A DNA stretch of 64,000 nt from Sulfitobacter sp. DFL-14 (GTDB taxonomy: Bacteria; Pseudomonadota; Alphaproteobacteria; Rhodobacterales; Rhodobacteraceae), in assembly GCF_003335585.1 (NCBI RefSeq), contig NZ_QBFD01000046.1, forward strand, positions 149,345 through 213,344. Reading direction: 5' to 3'. Within the stretch, counting starts at the first letter, position 1, and every line of letters begins with the position of its first letter. The notes under the pieces were generated by a model. The model worked only from the letters and a program-made list of their open reading frames with translations, was not told where the DNA came from and did not search any database. The position numbers and the translations under genes were made by a program. Positions 8,611 through 17,150 of this stretch are shown here, in pieces.

Positions 8611-9804
8611 TCAAAAAATTACATGTTCGTCAACAAGACGGGCGCGTTCGCGGGCACCGATGCCCAGAAGGTCGCCAAAAACATAGTCTTCGTGCTCTCC
8701 CAGCCCAGGCGTTCCCCGGTCCATTCCGGGCGCGTCGCTTTTGGAAAACCGCGCCGGAAATCCAATCGCCTTGCGTGTCTTTCCGTTGGATTCCGTCACC
8801 TCGACGATGCTATTGCGGCCACGCATATGCGGATCTGCAACAATATCCGACGCGCGCCAGGACACATGCGCCGCGATGCCTGCGCTTTGCAGCAGTGCCG
8901 CGGCCGTATCAGCATCACTAGCCTTGCACCAATGGCGTACAAAACCATCCACTTCTGAACGGCGGGCAATCCGTGCAGCACCCGTCGCATAGCATGCATC
9001 GTTCGCAAGTTCAGGCCGCCCCATTATCTCGGCCAGTGCCTTCCATTCACCATCAGACGTCACTGCAACCGTCAGCCACCGCTCTGGTGTGTCCGTCGCG
9101 TAAATGCCATGCGGCGCATGTTGCGGGTCGTTGTTGCCCATGCGCTCAAGTTCGACACCGGCAGAGCTTGCTGTCAGCGCCTCGCCGACAAGCGACGACG
9201 CCACTTCGCGTGCGGCCACATCGACATGGCTGCCCAGCCCCGTCATCCGGCGTTTGTGCAAAGCCGCAACGGTCGCAAGGGCCGCGTTCATCCCGACGGA
9301 ATGATCCATGACGTGACGCATTTCCACAGGGGGGCCATCCTCGTAGCCCGTCAGATACCCCAAGCCGCCCCAAGCACCGAATAGCGGCGCGTATCCGGCG
9401 AAATGGCTGTCTGGCCCCGTTTGCCCCGACGAAGACACGGACACCATGACGATATCCTTTTTAACCGCGCGCAGCACTTCATACCCAAGACCAAGCCGTT
9501 GCATCACCCCGGCCCGAAAGCTTTCGGCTGCGACATCCGATTGTGCGACCAGACGCTTTGCCAGTGCCACGCCATCTGCGTGCTTCAGGTTCAGGCGCAC
9601 AGACAGCTTGTTCGACGCGACCTGATCAAAGGTTGCAGGTCCGGCACGGCCATAAACGGCGTGGGGCTTGCGAAAAATATCAAGACGTTGCGAACTTTCG
9701 ATCTTGATGCATTGGGCACCCAGTTGCGACAGCATATGCGTACAGAACGGCCCCGCCGCGTGTACGGTGAAATCTGCAATCCGAAGACCTTCGAGCGGTT
9801 TCAT
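8611..9804 (-). CDS. Class III (CaiB/BaiF) CoA-transferase, catalytic type
   Basis: This 397-residue class III CoA-transferase starts with the family pattern LEGLRIADFTVHAAGPFCTHMLSQLGA. It keeps the catalytic Asp expected near position 169 (D167 in MRHVMDHSVGMNAAL), which forms the aspartyl-CoA anhydride. It transfers CoA, typically from succinyl-CoA, to a dicarboxylate. It overlaps the preceding CoA-transferase gene by 4 bases (ATGA type), which suggests the two proteins are made in equal amounts and may form a heteromer. In context it should activate the substrate for the hydratase and lyase encoded downstream. Confidence 0.88.
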   Translation of the reverse strand: MKPLEGLRIADFTVHAAGPFCTHMLSQLGAQCIKIESSQRLDIFRKPHAVYGRAGPATFDQVASNKLSVRLNLKHADGVALAKRLVAQSDVAAESFRAGVMQRLGLGYEVLRAVKKDIVMVSVSSSGQTGPDSHFAGYAPLFGAWGGLGYLTGYEDGPPVEMRHVMDHSVGMNAALATVAALHKRRMTGLGSHVDVAAREVASSLVGEALTASSAGVELERMGNNDPQHAPHGIYATDTPERWLTVAVTSDGEWKALAEIMGRPELANDACYATGAARIARRSEVDGFVRHWCKASDADTAAALLQSAGIAAHVSWRASDIVADPHMRGRNSIVEVTESNGKTRKAIGFPARFSKSDAPGMDRGTPGLGEHEDYVFGDLLGIGARERARLVDEHVIF

Positions 9805-10967
9805 ATTGTCACCCTCTTGCTAAGAACTGGCGGTGTGGCGTCCAGTATGTATTGATGCGCACCGGGCTGGGGGGCCGCCGCATCAATGCCAACGGGGGCA
9901 TCGGCAAAGCGGAACGGGGCAGCCTGGACTTTGATGACACCGTCCGCAACCGTCTGGACGTTCTGAAACGCACCGCGTGCTACCTCATGTGCGCCTGCCA
10001 AAATCTGGTGTGGCGCATTGTAGCGCGCCATCGGAACGCCCAGTTCCTGCGCGCGTGCCACCAGATCCTCGACCTCGAACTGGCAGGCCCAGGCACGGAT
10101 TTTTTCGTTGATCATGTCACCCGAGTTGCTGCGCGCTACGGCATCGTTCAATGCCGGGTCCTGCGCCCATTCGGGGTCGCCCATCAGATGCACCAACCCT
10201 TGCCACTGGCGTTCTTCCAAGGTCAGCAATTCCACATAGCCATCACTGCATGCGATCACGCCGCCATAGCGGAACGACCGTGTCAATCGGTGCTCGACCG
10301 AGCCGTCACCGAACCGTTGTATGGCAAATGCGCCGACGGCCGCATTGGCGTCTTGTATCGAGACATCAACGCATTGCCCCTTGCGCGACCACAAAGCCGA
10401 CAGCGCGGAAAGTGCGGCAACCACCCCGCCCTGCATCTGGGCAAAATGGCCGGCAATCTTCAACGGAGGCCGGTCGGGGAACATATTGGCCGACAGCCCG
10501 TTGGGCAGCAAGAAGCCCTCGCCGCCTGCATGAATCAAATTGATTTCTGCCCCGCTCCAGTCTGCCTTTGGCCCAAATGCGCCAAAGGGAAGCACCGACA
10601 GGTGGATAAGGTCGGGATAGCGCGCAGCGATCCCGGCCTCATCAATACCGAGCGACGCGCGACCTTTCACAGGCGTATCATCAATAAAGATGTCAGCCGC
10701 CGTCAGAAGAGAGGCCAGGGAGGCGCGACCGGTCTCGGTTTCAAGATCGCAGATGACACCTTTCTTGTCAGCCGCGACATAAGCGAACAATGCACTTTCC
10801 CCGCTTGGCAAAAAGGGGGCGGTGCGCCTGAGCACCGACAGTGCCGCGGGCTCTACAAGGGTGACTTCGGCACCCATCGCAGCAAGAAGGCGTCCAGCCC
10901 AAGCGCCGGCAACTCCGGACGTGTGTTCCACGACATGAATGCCCGAAAGCGGTTTATCTTGGGACAT
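9801..10967 (-). CDS. Class III CoA-transferase paralogue lacking the catalytic Asp
   Basis: This 388-residue CaiB/BaiF-family protein (LSGIHVVEHTSGVAGAWAGRLLAAMGA at the N-terminus) overlaps the next CoA-transferase gene by 4 bases. At the place where the family carries the catalytic Asp in a D-x3-G pattern, it has Q177 (HFAQMQGGVVAAL). It may therefore be a non-catalytic partner of the D167-bearing protein in a heteromeric CoA-transferase; paired class III subunits are known, for example SmtAB and BbsEF. The alignment was done by eye, so the missing Asp should be treated as likely rather than proven. Confidence 0.82.
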   Translation of the reverse strand: MSQDKPLSGIHVVEHTSGVAGAWAGRLLAAMGAEVTLVEPAALSVLRRTAPFLPSGESALFAYVAADKKGVICDLETETGRASLASLLTAADIFIDDTPVKGRASLGIDEAGIAARYPDLIHLSVLPFGAFGPKADWSGAEINLIHAGGEGFLLPNGLSANMFPDRPPLKIAGHFAQMQGGVVAALSALSALWSRKGQCVDVSIQDANAAVGAFAIQRFGDGSVEHRLTRSFRYGGVIACSDGYVELLTLEERQWQGLVHLMGDPEWAQDPALNDAVARSNSGDMINEKIRAWACQFEVEDLVARAQELGVPMARYNAPHQILAGAHEVARGAFQNVQTVADGVIKVQAAPFRFADAPVGIDAAAPQPGAHQYILDATPPVLSKRVTI

Positions 10968-11003
10968 ATTGAACGCCTCCTCCTTTTGCGTTTCTTCCGG
11001 CGC

Positions 11004-12224
11004 TTAGCGCACGACTGGCAGATCAAGTTCGAGATTGCCGCCGTCGAGGAAAACCCGAAGCTGAGGATCGCGCGATTGCAGTGCGACAGTTGCGATGCCC
11101 GGCGTCGTGATCTCGCCACGCTGGTTTTCGCCCCAGATTTCAATGTCGACCAGCGCGTGACCGTCCTTGATGTACTTCTTGGACACCTTGCCCTTGCACC
11201 AGGTGCTGTCGCCCATGGTGTTAAAGCGGCGCATTTCGGTGCGGACACGTTTCAGGAAAGCCCCATTGCCCATCCAGTTTGTGACCAACGACGCCATCCA
11301 CGAAGACCGCTGCGGACCATAGTCATAGACACCCGGCACGCCGACTTCCTTGGCGGTGCTTTCACGGTGGTGACCGATACCTGTGTATTCGATCCCGCCG
11401 CCCGCTTCGGGGTTTCGGAAGAAGTGACCGGGGTGTTTCATGGCTGCCTGGAACACAACGCCGTGGGTGTGACCGCGGCCGCAACCCACCAAAAAGCCCA
11501 TGGTGTCCATCAGCGACAGCGGACCGCGTACGATGGTGTCCAGGCTTTCGCCTTCTGTTACATCTTCCCAATAGCGCACCTTTGAGCCGCGAATTTTCAT
11601 CGGCTCTTCCATGATGCAGGCGTCCAGCTCTTCATATTCTTCGTTGGTGTATTCGTGCGTTTTGATGTCGGCGTATTTGCCGGCATCCCGCGCCGCCTTG
11701 CGTTCGTGGCGGGTACAGGTTCCCAGCGCACGGGCAAGCAGATCACCATGCTGGTTGAAATAGCTGGCTTCGACATATTGCAGCACAAGCCGCCCCGAGA
11801 ATTTCGATTCTTTCTCTTCAATGCCGATCACACGTTCGACGGCGTTGACGCGGTCGCCCGGACGAATGTGGCGGAACAGCTCCCAGTCGTTGCCCGCATA
11901 AAAGCCGTGAACGCCGGGCAGACCCCAACGCGTACGACCGATCCAGCCGAACGCCATCGGGAACATCGGATGTGCCAGCTGCGACCCATAGCGTGATTCA
12001 GCGCCATAGCCGGGATCGCGGTACAGCGGGTTCAGATCACCAATGCCGTTGCACCAGTTGCGCAGCGTGTCCGCAGTTGCGTCTTGCAGATACGGACCCT
12101 CGGGGCGCAGTTGCAAACCGATCATATCCTTGGCGGCAGCAACCGCTTCGTCTGTGATTTTCCCCTCGGCCGGGGCGCCGCCCATGCCCTTACTCTTGTC
12201 TTCTTTCAATGTTGCTGTGGTCAC
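11004..12224 (-). CDS. Double hot-dog MaoC-type acyl-CoA dehydratase/hydratase
   Basis: The 406-residue protein has an N-terminal FAS1-like dehydratase domain (residues ~35-185, including YLQDATADTLRNWCNGIGDLNPLY) and a C-terminal MaoC-like domain (from ~215, RYWEDVTEGESL). The GTG start at 12224 was chosen because AGAGGAGA lies just upstream; a longer TTG start would include that ribosome site. It is first in a seven-gene operon running to the TRAP permease at 3979. It probably hydrates or dehydrates a CoA thioester before or after the second hydratase in the same operon. Two operator-like sites precede it. Confidence 0.82.
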   Translation of the reverse strand: MTTATLKEDKSKGMGGAPAEGKITDEAVAAAKDMIGLQLRPEGPYLQDATADTLRNWCNGIGDLNPLYRDPGYGAESRYGSQLAHPMFPMAFGWIGRTRWGLPGVHGFYAGNDWELFRHIRPGDRVNAVERVIGIEEKESKFSGRLVLQYVEASYFNQHGDLLARALGTCTRHERKAARDAGKYADIKTHEYTNEEYEELDACIMEEPMKIRGSKVRYWEDVTEGESLDTIVRGPLSLMDTMGFLVGCGRGHTHGVVFQAAMKHPGHFFRNPEAGGGIEYTGIGHHRESTAKEVGVPGVYDYGPQRSSWMASLVTNWMGNGAFLKRVRTEMRRFNTMGDSTWCKGKVSKKYIKDGHALVDIEIWGENQRGEITTPGIATVALQSRDPQLRVFLDGGNLELDLPVVR

Positions 12225-12310
12225 GATTGTAGTCTCCTCTGAATTGGCTGGTGCGGGCAAATCCGCACCAAAAAGGCGTTCAGGTCTCTCCCCGCGTCGC
12301 TTGGTTTTAT

Positions 12311-12322
12311 TTAATGCATTTT
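12311..12322. promoter_or_regulatory. GntR-type operator, imperfect
   Basis: TTAATGCATTTT keeps the central AATGCATT of the ATAATGCATTAT set. It lies 87 bp before the dehydratase start codon, within the probable promoter of the catabolic operon. Confidence 0.5.
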
Positions 12323-12404
12323 ATTTCCGATGGTCAACAAGAGTCTCGCCGAAATATCGTTCCATTGCGTGACGTTGTGGAAAAATATGGAAAAATATAA
12401 GAAA

Positions 12405-12428
12405 CCTCGCACCTGAAAAGATGCGGGG
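12405..12428 (-). terminator. Possible terminator after the isochorismatase-like gene
   Basis: The minus strand forms an imperfect stem (CGCATC / GGTGCG core) with a short loop, then TTTCTTATATTTTT. It falls 28-51 bp after the stop of the isochorismatase-like gene and would separate the Liv operon from the dehydratase operon. Confidence 0.5.
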
Positions 12429-12436
12429 CCGCCATA

Positions 12437-12448
12437 ATAATGCATTAT
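12437..12448. promoter_or_regulatory. GntR-type operator ATAATGCATTAT (perfect)
   Basis: This is an exact copy of the site at 3679-3690. It lies between the isochorismatase-like stop codon and the dehydratase operon promoter region, 115 bp (centre to centre) from the imperfect site at 12311-12322. Confidence 0.6.
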
Positions 12449-12455
12449 AGTGAGG

Positions 12456-13034
12456 TTAAAGGATGAAGTCTGCCGCTGTCGAAATCGTCGAATAGCGTTT
12501 CAGACCAGCCAGCGCATAATCGTGCTCTTCGGTGGATGCGCCTGCACAGCAATCTTCCAGCACAACACAGGCGTAATCGCGGTCGTGTCCTTCGCGCACA
12601 GCTGCGGACACCACGCCATTGGTTGAAACACCGGCAAAAACCAAACGCTCAATCCCCTGCGCGCGCAGCAACGGTTCAAGCTTGGTGCCATAAAACGGAC
12701 TGACCCGGTGTTTGATGATATCAGGGTCACCCGCTTGCGGCGCAAAATCTGCGAACACTTCTGTACCCCAGGTCCCCAACTCAAAAACATTATTGTCTTT
12801 GGCTTTTGAGAAAATCGGAGAGTTTGGTGGGCATTCCGGGTATTGCGCGGAAAAACCGACCCGCACATAGCCCACCATCACGCCCGCTGCCCGTGCACGC
12901 TTGATGGCAAGAGCGGTGTTTTCATATACACCGCGCGCATTACATTGCACCACATACGAGCTGGCACCCATCCCGTCGGGATGCACCAGATCGTTCATCA
13001 TATCCATAATCAGCAGAATGCTTTTTGCAGTCAT
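12456..13034 (-). CDS. Isochorismatase-like hydrolase without the usual nucleophile Cys
   Basis: The 192-residue protein has the isochorismatase fold. The opening strand LLIMDMMNDL carries the active-site Asp (D11), K108 lies in DIIKHRVSPF, and the nucleophile loop is FAGVSTNGVVSAAVREGHDRDY. Where cysteine hydrolases of this family carry Cys (TNxC), it has V141. It may thus be a relative of the Cys-less isochorismatase branch, or act without the thiol mechanism. The ATG at 13034 follows GGAGACAG and was preferred over the upstream GTG. It is the last gene after the GntR gene (75-bp gap). The substrate is unknown. Confidence 0.75.
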   Translation of the reverse strand: MTAKSILLIMDMMNDLVHPDGMGASSYVVQCNARGVYENTALAIKRARAAGVMVGYVRVGFSAQYPECPPNSPIFSKAKDNNVFELGTWGTEVFADFAPQAGDPDIIKHRVSPFYGTKLEPLLRAQGIERLVFAGVSTNGVVSAAVREGHDRDYACVVLEDCCAGASTEEHDYALAGLKRYSTISTAADFIL

Positions 13035-13109
13035 CTCTGTCTCCATTGCTCTATGTTTCGGAAAGGTTTTGCCCACCGAACCAGACACAACGTCCACAGA
13101 TTTCGCGTG

Positions 13110-13751
13110 TTATTCGGTGTAATTTTCTTTGAATTCGTCCCAGCCCGCGCGAATGTGAACCCGCAAGGCAGACAAAAGCGCGCTTTCGTCGCGCGCCAGA
13201 ATAGCGCTCAGCATTTCGTTGTGCTCTTGCGACGCCCGGCCAATCCGATGGTCCAGCTTGTTGATCAAATCGAACGGGTAACGCGCCCACAGGGCACGCA
13301 CAAATTGCAAGGTTTGCGGCAGATCGGCCGCTTGATACAGCACTTCGTGAAATCTGTAATTGATGGTGCGCACGCTTTCGCGGTCGTCCGCGTTTGCTGC
13401 TGCCTCCAGCTGGCTTTGAAGATCGCGCAACGCGTCCAGTTCTGTCGAAGTCAGCCGACCCATCGCCTGCAAGGCCAGTTTGCATTCCAGTGTAACGCGC
13501 AAATCCACGATTTCCGCCGTCGCGTCGATGTCGAAGGGTGCCACGGTCGCGCCGCGATGCGATGACCCCTGAATAAAGCCCTCGGCCTCCAACAGCTTGA
13601 TCGCTTCGCGCACGGGGGTGATACTGGTTCCGATCATTTCGGCAATCTGCGCCTGCTTGAGCTTTGCCCCCCTGGGAAACTTGCCCGAAATGATCCCCTC
13701 GCGCAGAAAGTCCGCCACTCTCTCTTCTTTGGTCTGATGTATCAACGCCAT
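13110..13751 (-). CDS. GntR-family (FCD/FadR-type) transcriptional regulator
   Basis: This 213-residue regulator has an N-terminal winged helix (residues ~8-70, KQAQIAEMIGTSITPVREAIKLLEAEGFI). An FCD ligand-binding domain follows, with the usual metal-binding histidines (YRFHEVLY, QEHNEM, LRVHIRAG). FCD regulators typically sense small carboxylic acids and repress catabolic genes through short palindromes. It is the only GntR gene here and lies amid units preceded by ATAATGCATTAT sites, so it is the best candidate to bind them. It is co-directional with the Liv operon and may autoregulate. The ATG at 13751 was preferred over the GTG at 13778. Confidence 0.9.
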   Translation of the reverse strand: MALIHQTKEERVADFLREGIISGKFPRGAKLKQAQIAEMIGTSITPVREAIKLLEAEGFIQGSSHRGATVAPFDIDATAEIVDLRVTLECKLALQAMGRLTSTELDALRDLQSQLEAAANADDRESVRTINYRFHEVLYQAADLPQTLQFVRALWARYPFDLINKLDHRIGRASQEHNEMLSAILARDESALLSALRVHIRAGWDEFKENYTE

Positions 13752-13811
13752 GCCTTTCTGATCGACTGCAACAGGCACTATAGCACCCGACAGGAAAAAG
13801 AATGCAATATT

Positions 13812-14639
13812 TCATGCGTCACATTGTTTGCGCGGCGCGACATCCAACCGGAGGATATGCGGGCACCCGGCCCCGTCGGCTTTCGGGTAGAGTTCTGCAA
13901 CACGCGGATCATGGGCCGGAATGACATGGTCGTCACTGTCGGCCAGATCCCGAATGACATCGTGGGCAGCCAGCATGTCGGACGAATTGAACACCACGGC
14001 GAATGGAATGCCGCGTTCGTATTCTTCGTAATAATGCAGCGCATCTGACGCTAGAACGACCCAGCCACGTTGCGTGCGCACGCGCACGATTTCCTGACCC
14101 GCACAGTGCCCGCCCACCCAATGCACGCTGACCCCGTCCGCAAGCACGCGCGTACGCCCGTGCAAATTCAGACGGCCGGCATGCAGCAGCGCCACCAGCT
14201 TGATGATTTCATCAGGCGCATAGGCATGCCGGAACCAAGGCTTTTGCATCCAGGGTCCAGTGACATAGGACATTTCTTCGGCCTGCATATGAAAAGTTGC
14301 CCTGGGGAAAGCATCCAGAAACCCCAGGTGATCGTAATGCGCATGGGTCAGAATAACCGTGTCAACGGATGCCGCGTCGATCCCCAGCTGCGCCAGCCCG
14401 TCCACAGGGCTCAGCACATGGTTGTGGTTATTCTTGTCTGCCTTTTGCGGATCCATACCTGTATCGATAACAATGACAAGGTCCTCACCGACCAGCACCC
14501 AGGAATAGAAATCCAGTACCAAAGGCGTTTCGGGGTTCTGTTCCTGTATGAAATTCTGGCCACGTTTGCGCACCGTGTTGATCGCATGGCGAAAACCATA
14601 GATTTTCCACGTCACCTGTTCGCTCGACTGCTCAGTCAT
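13812..14639 (-). CDS. Metallo-beta-lactamase-fold hydrolase (lactonase-like)
   Basis: The 275-residue protein carries a complete dinuclear metal site: H99-x-H101-x-D103-H104 (LTHAHYDHLG), H178 (GGHCAGQE), D199 (LASDALHY) and H243 (IPAHDP). Layout and length resemble N-acyl-homoserine-lactonase-like enzymes. In this catabolic setting it may open a lactone or hydrolyse a thioester intermediate rather than quench a quorum signal. It lies 18 bp after livF and 60 bp before the GntR gene on the same strand. No signal peptide is seen, so it is probably cytoplasmic. Confidence 0.85.
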   Translation of the reverse strand: MTEQSSEQVTWKIYGFRHAINTVRKRGQNFIQEQNPETPLVLDFYSWVLVGEDLVIVIDTGMDPQKADKNNHNHVLSPVDGLAQLGIDAASVDTVILTHAHYDHLGFLDAFPRATFHMQAEEMSYVTGPWMQKPWFRHAYAPDEIIKLVALLHAGRLNLHGRTRVLADGVSVHWVGGHCAGQEIVRVRTQRGWVVLASDALHYYEEYERGIPFAVVFNSSDMLAAHDVIRDLADSDDHVIPAHDPRVAELYPKADGAGCPHILRLDVAPRKQCDA

Positions 14640-14657
14640 ATCTCCTCACAAATGAAA

Positions 14658-15392
14658 TCATGCAGCTGCCGCAGCGCCCAGATAGGCGTCGATGGCTTCC
14701 TGCCGCGCCGCACTGTCCTGCAATTCTGCCGCACTGCGATAGCCTACCAACTGGCCGCCACGCAGAAAATGCAGATGGTCGCAAATGCGCATCGTCATCG
14801 CCAGGTTCTGTTCAACCAGAACAATCGCCAGATTGGTTTCACGCCGGATTGTGCCCAAACGGTCAAACACCCGCCGCACCAGCATCGGGGCCAGACCAAG
14901 TGACGGTTCATCCAGCAGCAACAACCGGGGTCCGGCCATCAGGCCACGGCCGATCGCCAGCATTTGCTGTTCGCCACCGCTGAGACGCCAGGCAGACCGG
15001 TCTGCCTTGTTTGCAATCTCGGGGAACAGATCCAGTACCATCTCGATCCGGCTGCGCCGTTCACGCCCGTTCAGATGATATCCGCCAAGCACAAGGTTTT
15101 CACGCACCTTCATTTCGCCAACGATCTCGCGGCCTTCGGGCACATAGACGATGCCCCGTTTCACACGCGCGCGCGCTGGCATGGCCGACACATCCACGCC
15201 GTCAAATGTCAGCGTGCCCTTGGTGGAAATCAGCCCGGCAACAGCCTTCATGATCGAGGTTTTCCCCGCACCATTGGCCCCCAACAGCGCCACAACCGAC
15301 CCTTGTTGCACAGAAAAGGAAACATTTTCGACGGCTTGCGCCTTGGCGCCGTAAAACACCGAAAGGTTCGACACAGTAAGCAGATCAGTCAT
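14658..15392 (-). CDS. livF: Branched-chain-amino-acid-type ABC transporter ATPase
   Basis: This 244-residue LivF-type ATPase has Walker A GANGAGKTS, signature LSGGEQQMLAIGRGLM, Walker B LLLLDEPSLGLAP and the switch region VLVEQN. The start is taken at MTDLLTVSNLSVFYG, where two ATG codons overlap the end of livG and GGGGAG lies upstream. It powers import with LivG, LivH and LivM. The substrate is probably not a plain amino acid given its position in a CoA-pathway operon; many Liv-type systems import aromatic or short-chain acids. Confidence 0.92.
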   Translation of the reverse strand: MTDLLTVSNLSVFYGAKAQAVENVSFSVQQGSVVALLGANGAGKTSIMKAVAGLISTKGTLTFDGVDVSAMPARARVKRGIVYVPEGREIVGEMKVRENLVLGGYHLNGRERRSRIEMVLDLFPEIANKADRSAWRLSGGEQQMLAIGRGLMAGPRLLLLDEPSLGLAPMLVRRVFDRLGTIRRETNLAIVLVEQNLAMTMRICDHLHFLRGGQLVGYRSAAELQDSAARQEAIDAYLGAAAAA

Positions 15393-16161
15393 CATCGCTC
15401 CCCAGATAAATCCGCACAACATCATCGTTATTGCGCACCTGCTGCGGTGAACCGCAGGCGACGATTTCACCAAAGTTCAGCACATAGATCCGGTCGCAGA
15501 TCGACATGACCAGATCCATGTCATGTTCCACCACGACCATCACCAGATCGGTGGCCGCAAGGTTCTTGAGACTGCGCATCAGGTCGCGCGTTTCCGAATT
15601 GTTCAGACCGGCCGCCGGTTCGTCCAGCAACAGAACATCAGGCTTGCCGACAATGGCGCGCGCAATTTCGACCAGCCTCTGCATGCCCGGGGGCAGTTCG
15701 GTTGGAAACTTGTCCGCGACTTTCGCCAGCCCCAGTTCTTGCAGCGCATCCATCGCGGATGCACGCATTGCCGCCTGTTCGTTGCGGGCGCGCAGCGTGG
15801 GCAGGAACGCATGAACCCACCCCGCATGAAAGTTACGCGCGACCCCCACCATGACGTTTTCCAGTACCGTCAGATCCGGGCTCAGCGCCACATGCTGAAA
15901 GCTGCGCACAATCCCCTTGGTCGCGCGCGCAGCAGGTGACAACCCGTCCAGCACATCACCCGCATAGGTGATTGATCCGCTCTGGGGCGAATAGGCCCCT
16001 GTCAGACAGTTGAACAAGCTGGTTTTGCCTGCACCGTTCGGGCCGATCAGGCCGGTGATCTCTCCGGCGCGAAATTCGACATCCAGACCTTGCAGGACCT
16101 TGATTCCGCCAAAAGACAGGGAAATCTCCTCGCCTTTCAAAGCTTTGACAGCCACATTCAT
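15385..16161 (-). CDS. livG: Branched-chain-amino-acid-type ABC transporter ATPase
   Basis: This 258-residue LivG-type ATPase has Walker A GPNGAGKTS, Walker B VLLLDEPAAGLN and switch VVEHDMDLV. The ABC signature is unusual: LPPGMQRLVEIARAI, where the normal LSxGxQ pattern would be expected, a drift seen in LivG proteins. It overlaps livF by 8 bases and livM by 4 bases, indicating tight translational coupling. Confidence 0.92.
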   Translation of the reverse strand: MNVAVKALKGEEISLSFGGIKVLQGLDVEFRAGEITGLIGPNGAGKTSLFNCLTGAYSPQSGSITYAGDVLDGLSPAARATKGIVRSFQHVALSPDLTVLENVMVGVARNFHAGWVHAFLPTLRARNEQAAMRASAMDALQELGLAKVADKFPTELPPGMQRLVEIARAIVGKPDVLLLDEPAAGLNNSETRDLMRSLKNLAATDLVMVVVEHDMDLVMSICDRIYVLNFGEIVACGSPQQVRNNDDVVRIYLGSDDD

Positions 16162-17150
16162 GTCAGGCCCCCCTTACGTTCGGCAATCCGGTCCTTGATC
16201 CGTGGCAGGTAGTGTCCGAACAGGATCACTCCCAAAAGCGCGAGACCATACAGAACAGGAATCCACGCCCCCGACGCCGAAAGGAACTGCGGGATCAGGG
16301 TCAGGAACGCACCCCCGACCAGCGCGCGCACCAATGTCAGGCCGTAAAAACTGACCACAGACCCCACCAGCAGAAAAATCGACGCCCAAAGAGTGAACCC
16401 GCTGGGGGACACGGTCGAACCGGCAAAGCCAAGCATCGCGCCGCACAGCGCCGCGATACCGCCACTGATGCCCATCACAACGATCCGCGCCCAGTCTTTG
16501 CGCGTGCCGAATGCGTCGGCGGCAGCGGGATGCGCCTTGGACAGCAACAAAGTCAGGCCCTGGCGGGACTGCCGCAATCTGGCCAGTGCGTAGACAACCG
16601 CGATCAGCACGATCAAAGCAGCATAGTACCGCTGGAACGACATCTTGATGCCCGCAATGGCAGGCTGCGACACATACAGACCTTCGTAACCGCCGGTCAG
16701 CCCGTCGGCATTGTTGATCATTTCGGGCACAGCAAGCGCCAGAGCCATCGTGGAAACCGCCAGATAAATGCCTGAAAGCTTGCGCGAAGGCCATGCAAAC
16801 AGCACCCCCGAAGCCACCCCAAGTGTCAGCGCCAGTGGCAGGCTGACCAGTATCGACAGCCCATAGCGCGTATCCAGAACCGCGACTGAATAGGCACCGA
16901 TTGCTGCGAAAAATCCGTGCCCGATCGACACCTCGCCACCGTAACGCACCAGGGTACTTACAGCCAGAACTCCGATACTGTTGGCAAAACAGATGCCCAG
17001 CGAGAACATCCATGAACCGCCAACAAAAAGAGGAAGCACACACAGCACAACCACCAAACCAAAGGTCAGCATCCCGCTTGTTAGGTTTCCGCCCAAAATC
17101 TGTTGCAGCTTTGTGGCCGGACTTTCAAATGCGATATTCTGGTCAGACAC
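16158..17150 (-). CDS. livM: Liv-type ABC transporter permease
   Basis: The 330-residue inner-membrane protein has about eight to ten hydrophobic segments. The LivM signature region is VRYGGEVSIGHGFFAAIGAYSVAVL, with the coupling segment GTRKDWARIVVMGISGGIAALCGAM. It pairs with LivH to form the channel. It overlaps livH by 8 bases and livG by 4. Confidence 0.9.
   Translation of the reverse strand: MSDQNIAFESPATKLQQILGGNLTSGMLTFGLVVVLCVLPLFVGGSWMFSLGICFANSIGVLAVSTLVRYGGEVSIGHGFFAAIGAYSVAVLDTRYGLSILVSLPLALTLGVASGVLFAWPSRKLSGIYLAVSTMALALAVPEMINNADGLTGGYEGLYVSQPAIAGIKMSFQRYYAALIVLIAVVYALARLRQSRQGLTLLLSKAHPAAADAFGTRKDWARIVVMGISGGIAALCGAMLGFAGSTVSPSGFTLWASIFLLVGSVVSFYGLTLVRALVGGAFLTLIPQFLSASGAWIPVLYGLALLGVILFGHYLPRIKDRIAERKGGLT

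Noticed and set aside
6892-8958. 688-codon open frame on the plus strand
   Set aside because: It runs antisense to the lyase, hydratase and CoA-transferase genes, which have clear family motifs and ribosome sites.
9852-11585. 577-codon open frame on the plus strand
   Set aside because: Antisense to the second CoA-transferase and the dehydratase; composition is that of a shadow frame.
13812-14639. Quorum-quenching lactonase call
   Set aside because: The fold and metal site fit, but the operon context points to catabolism; no luxI/luxR gene is present in the window.
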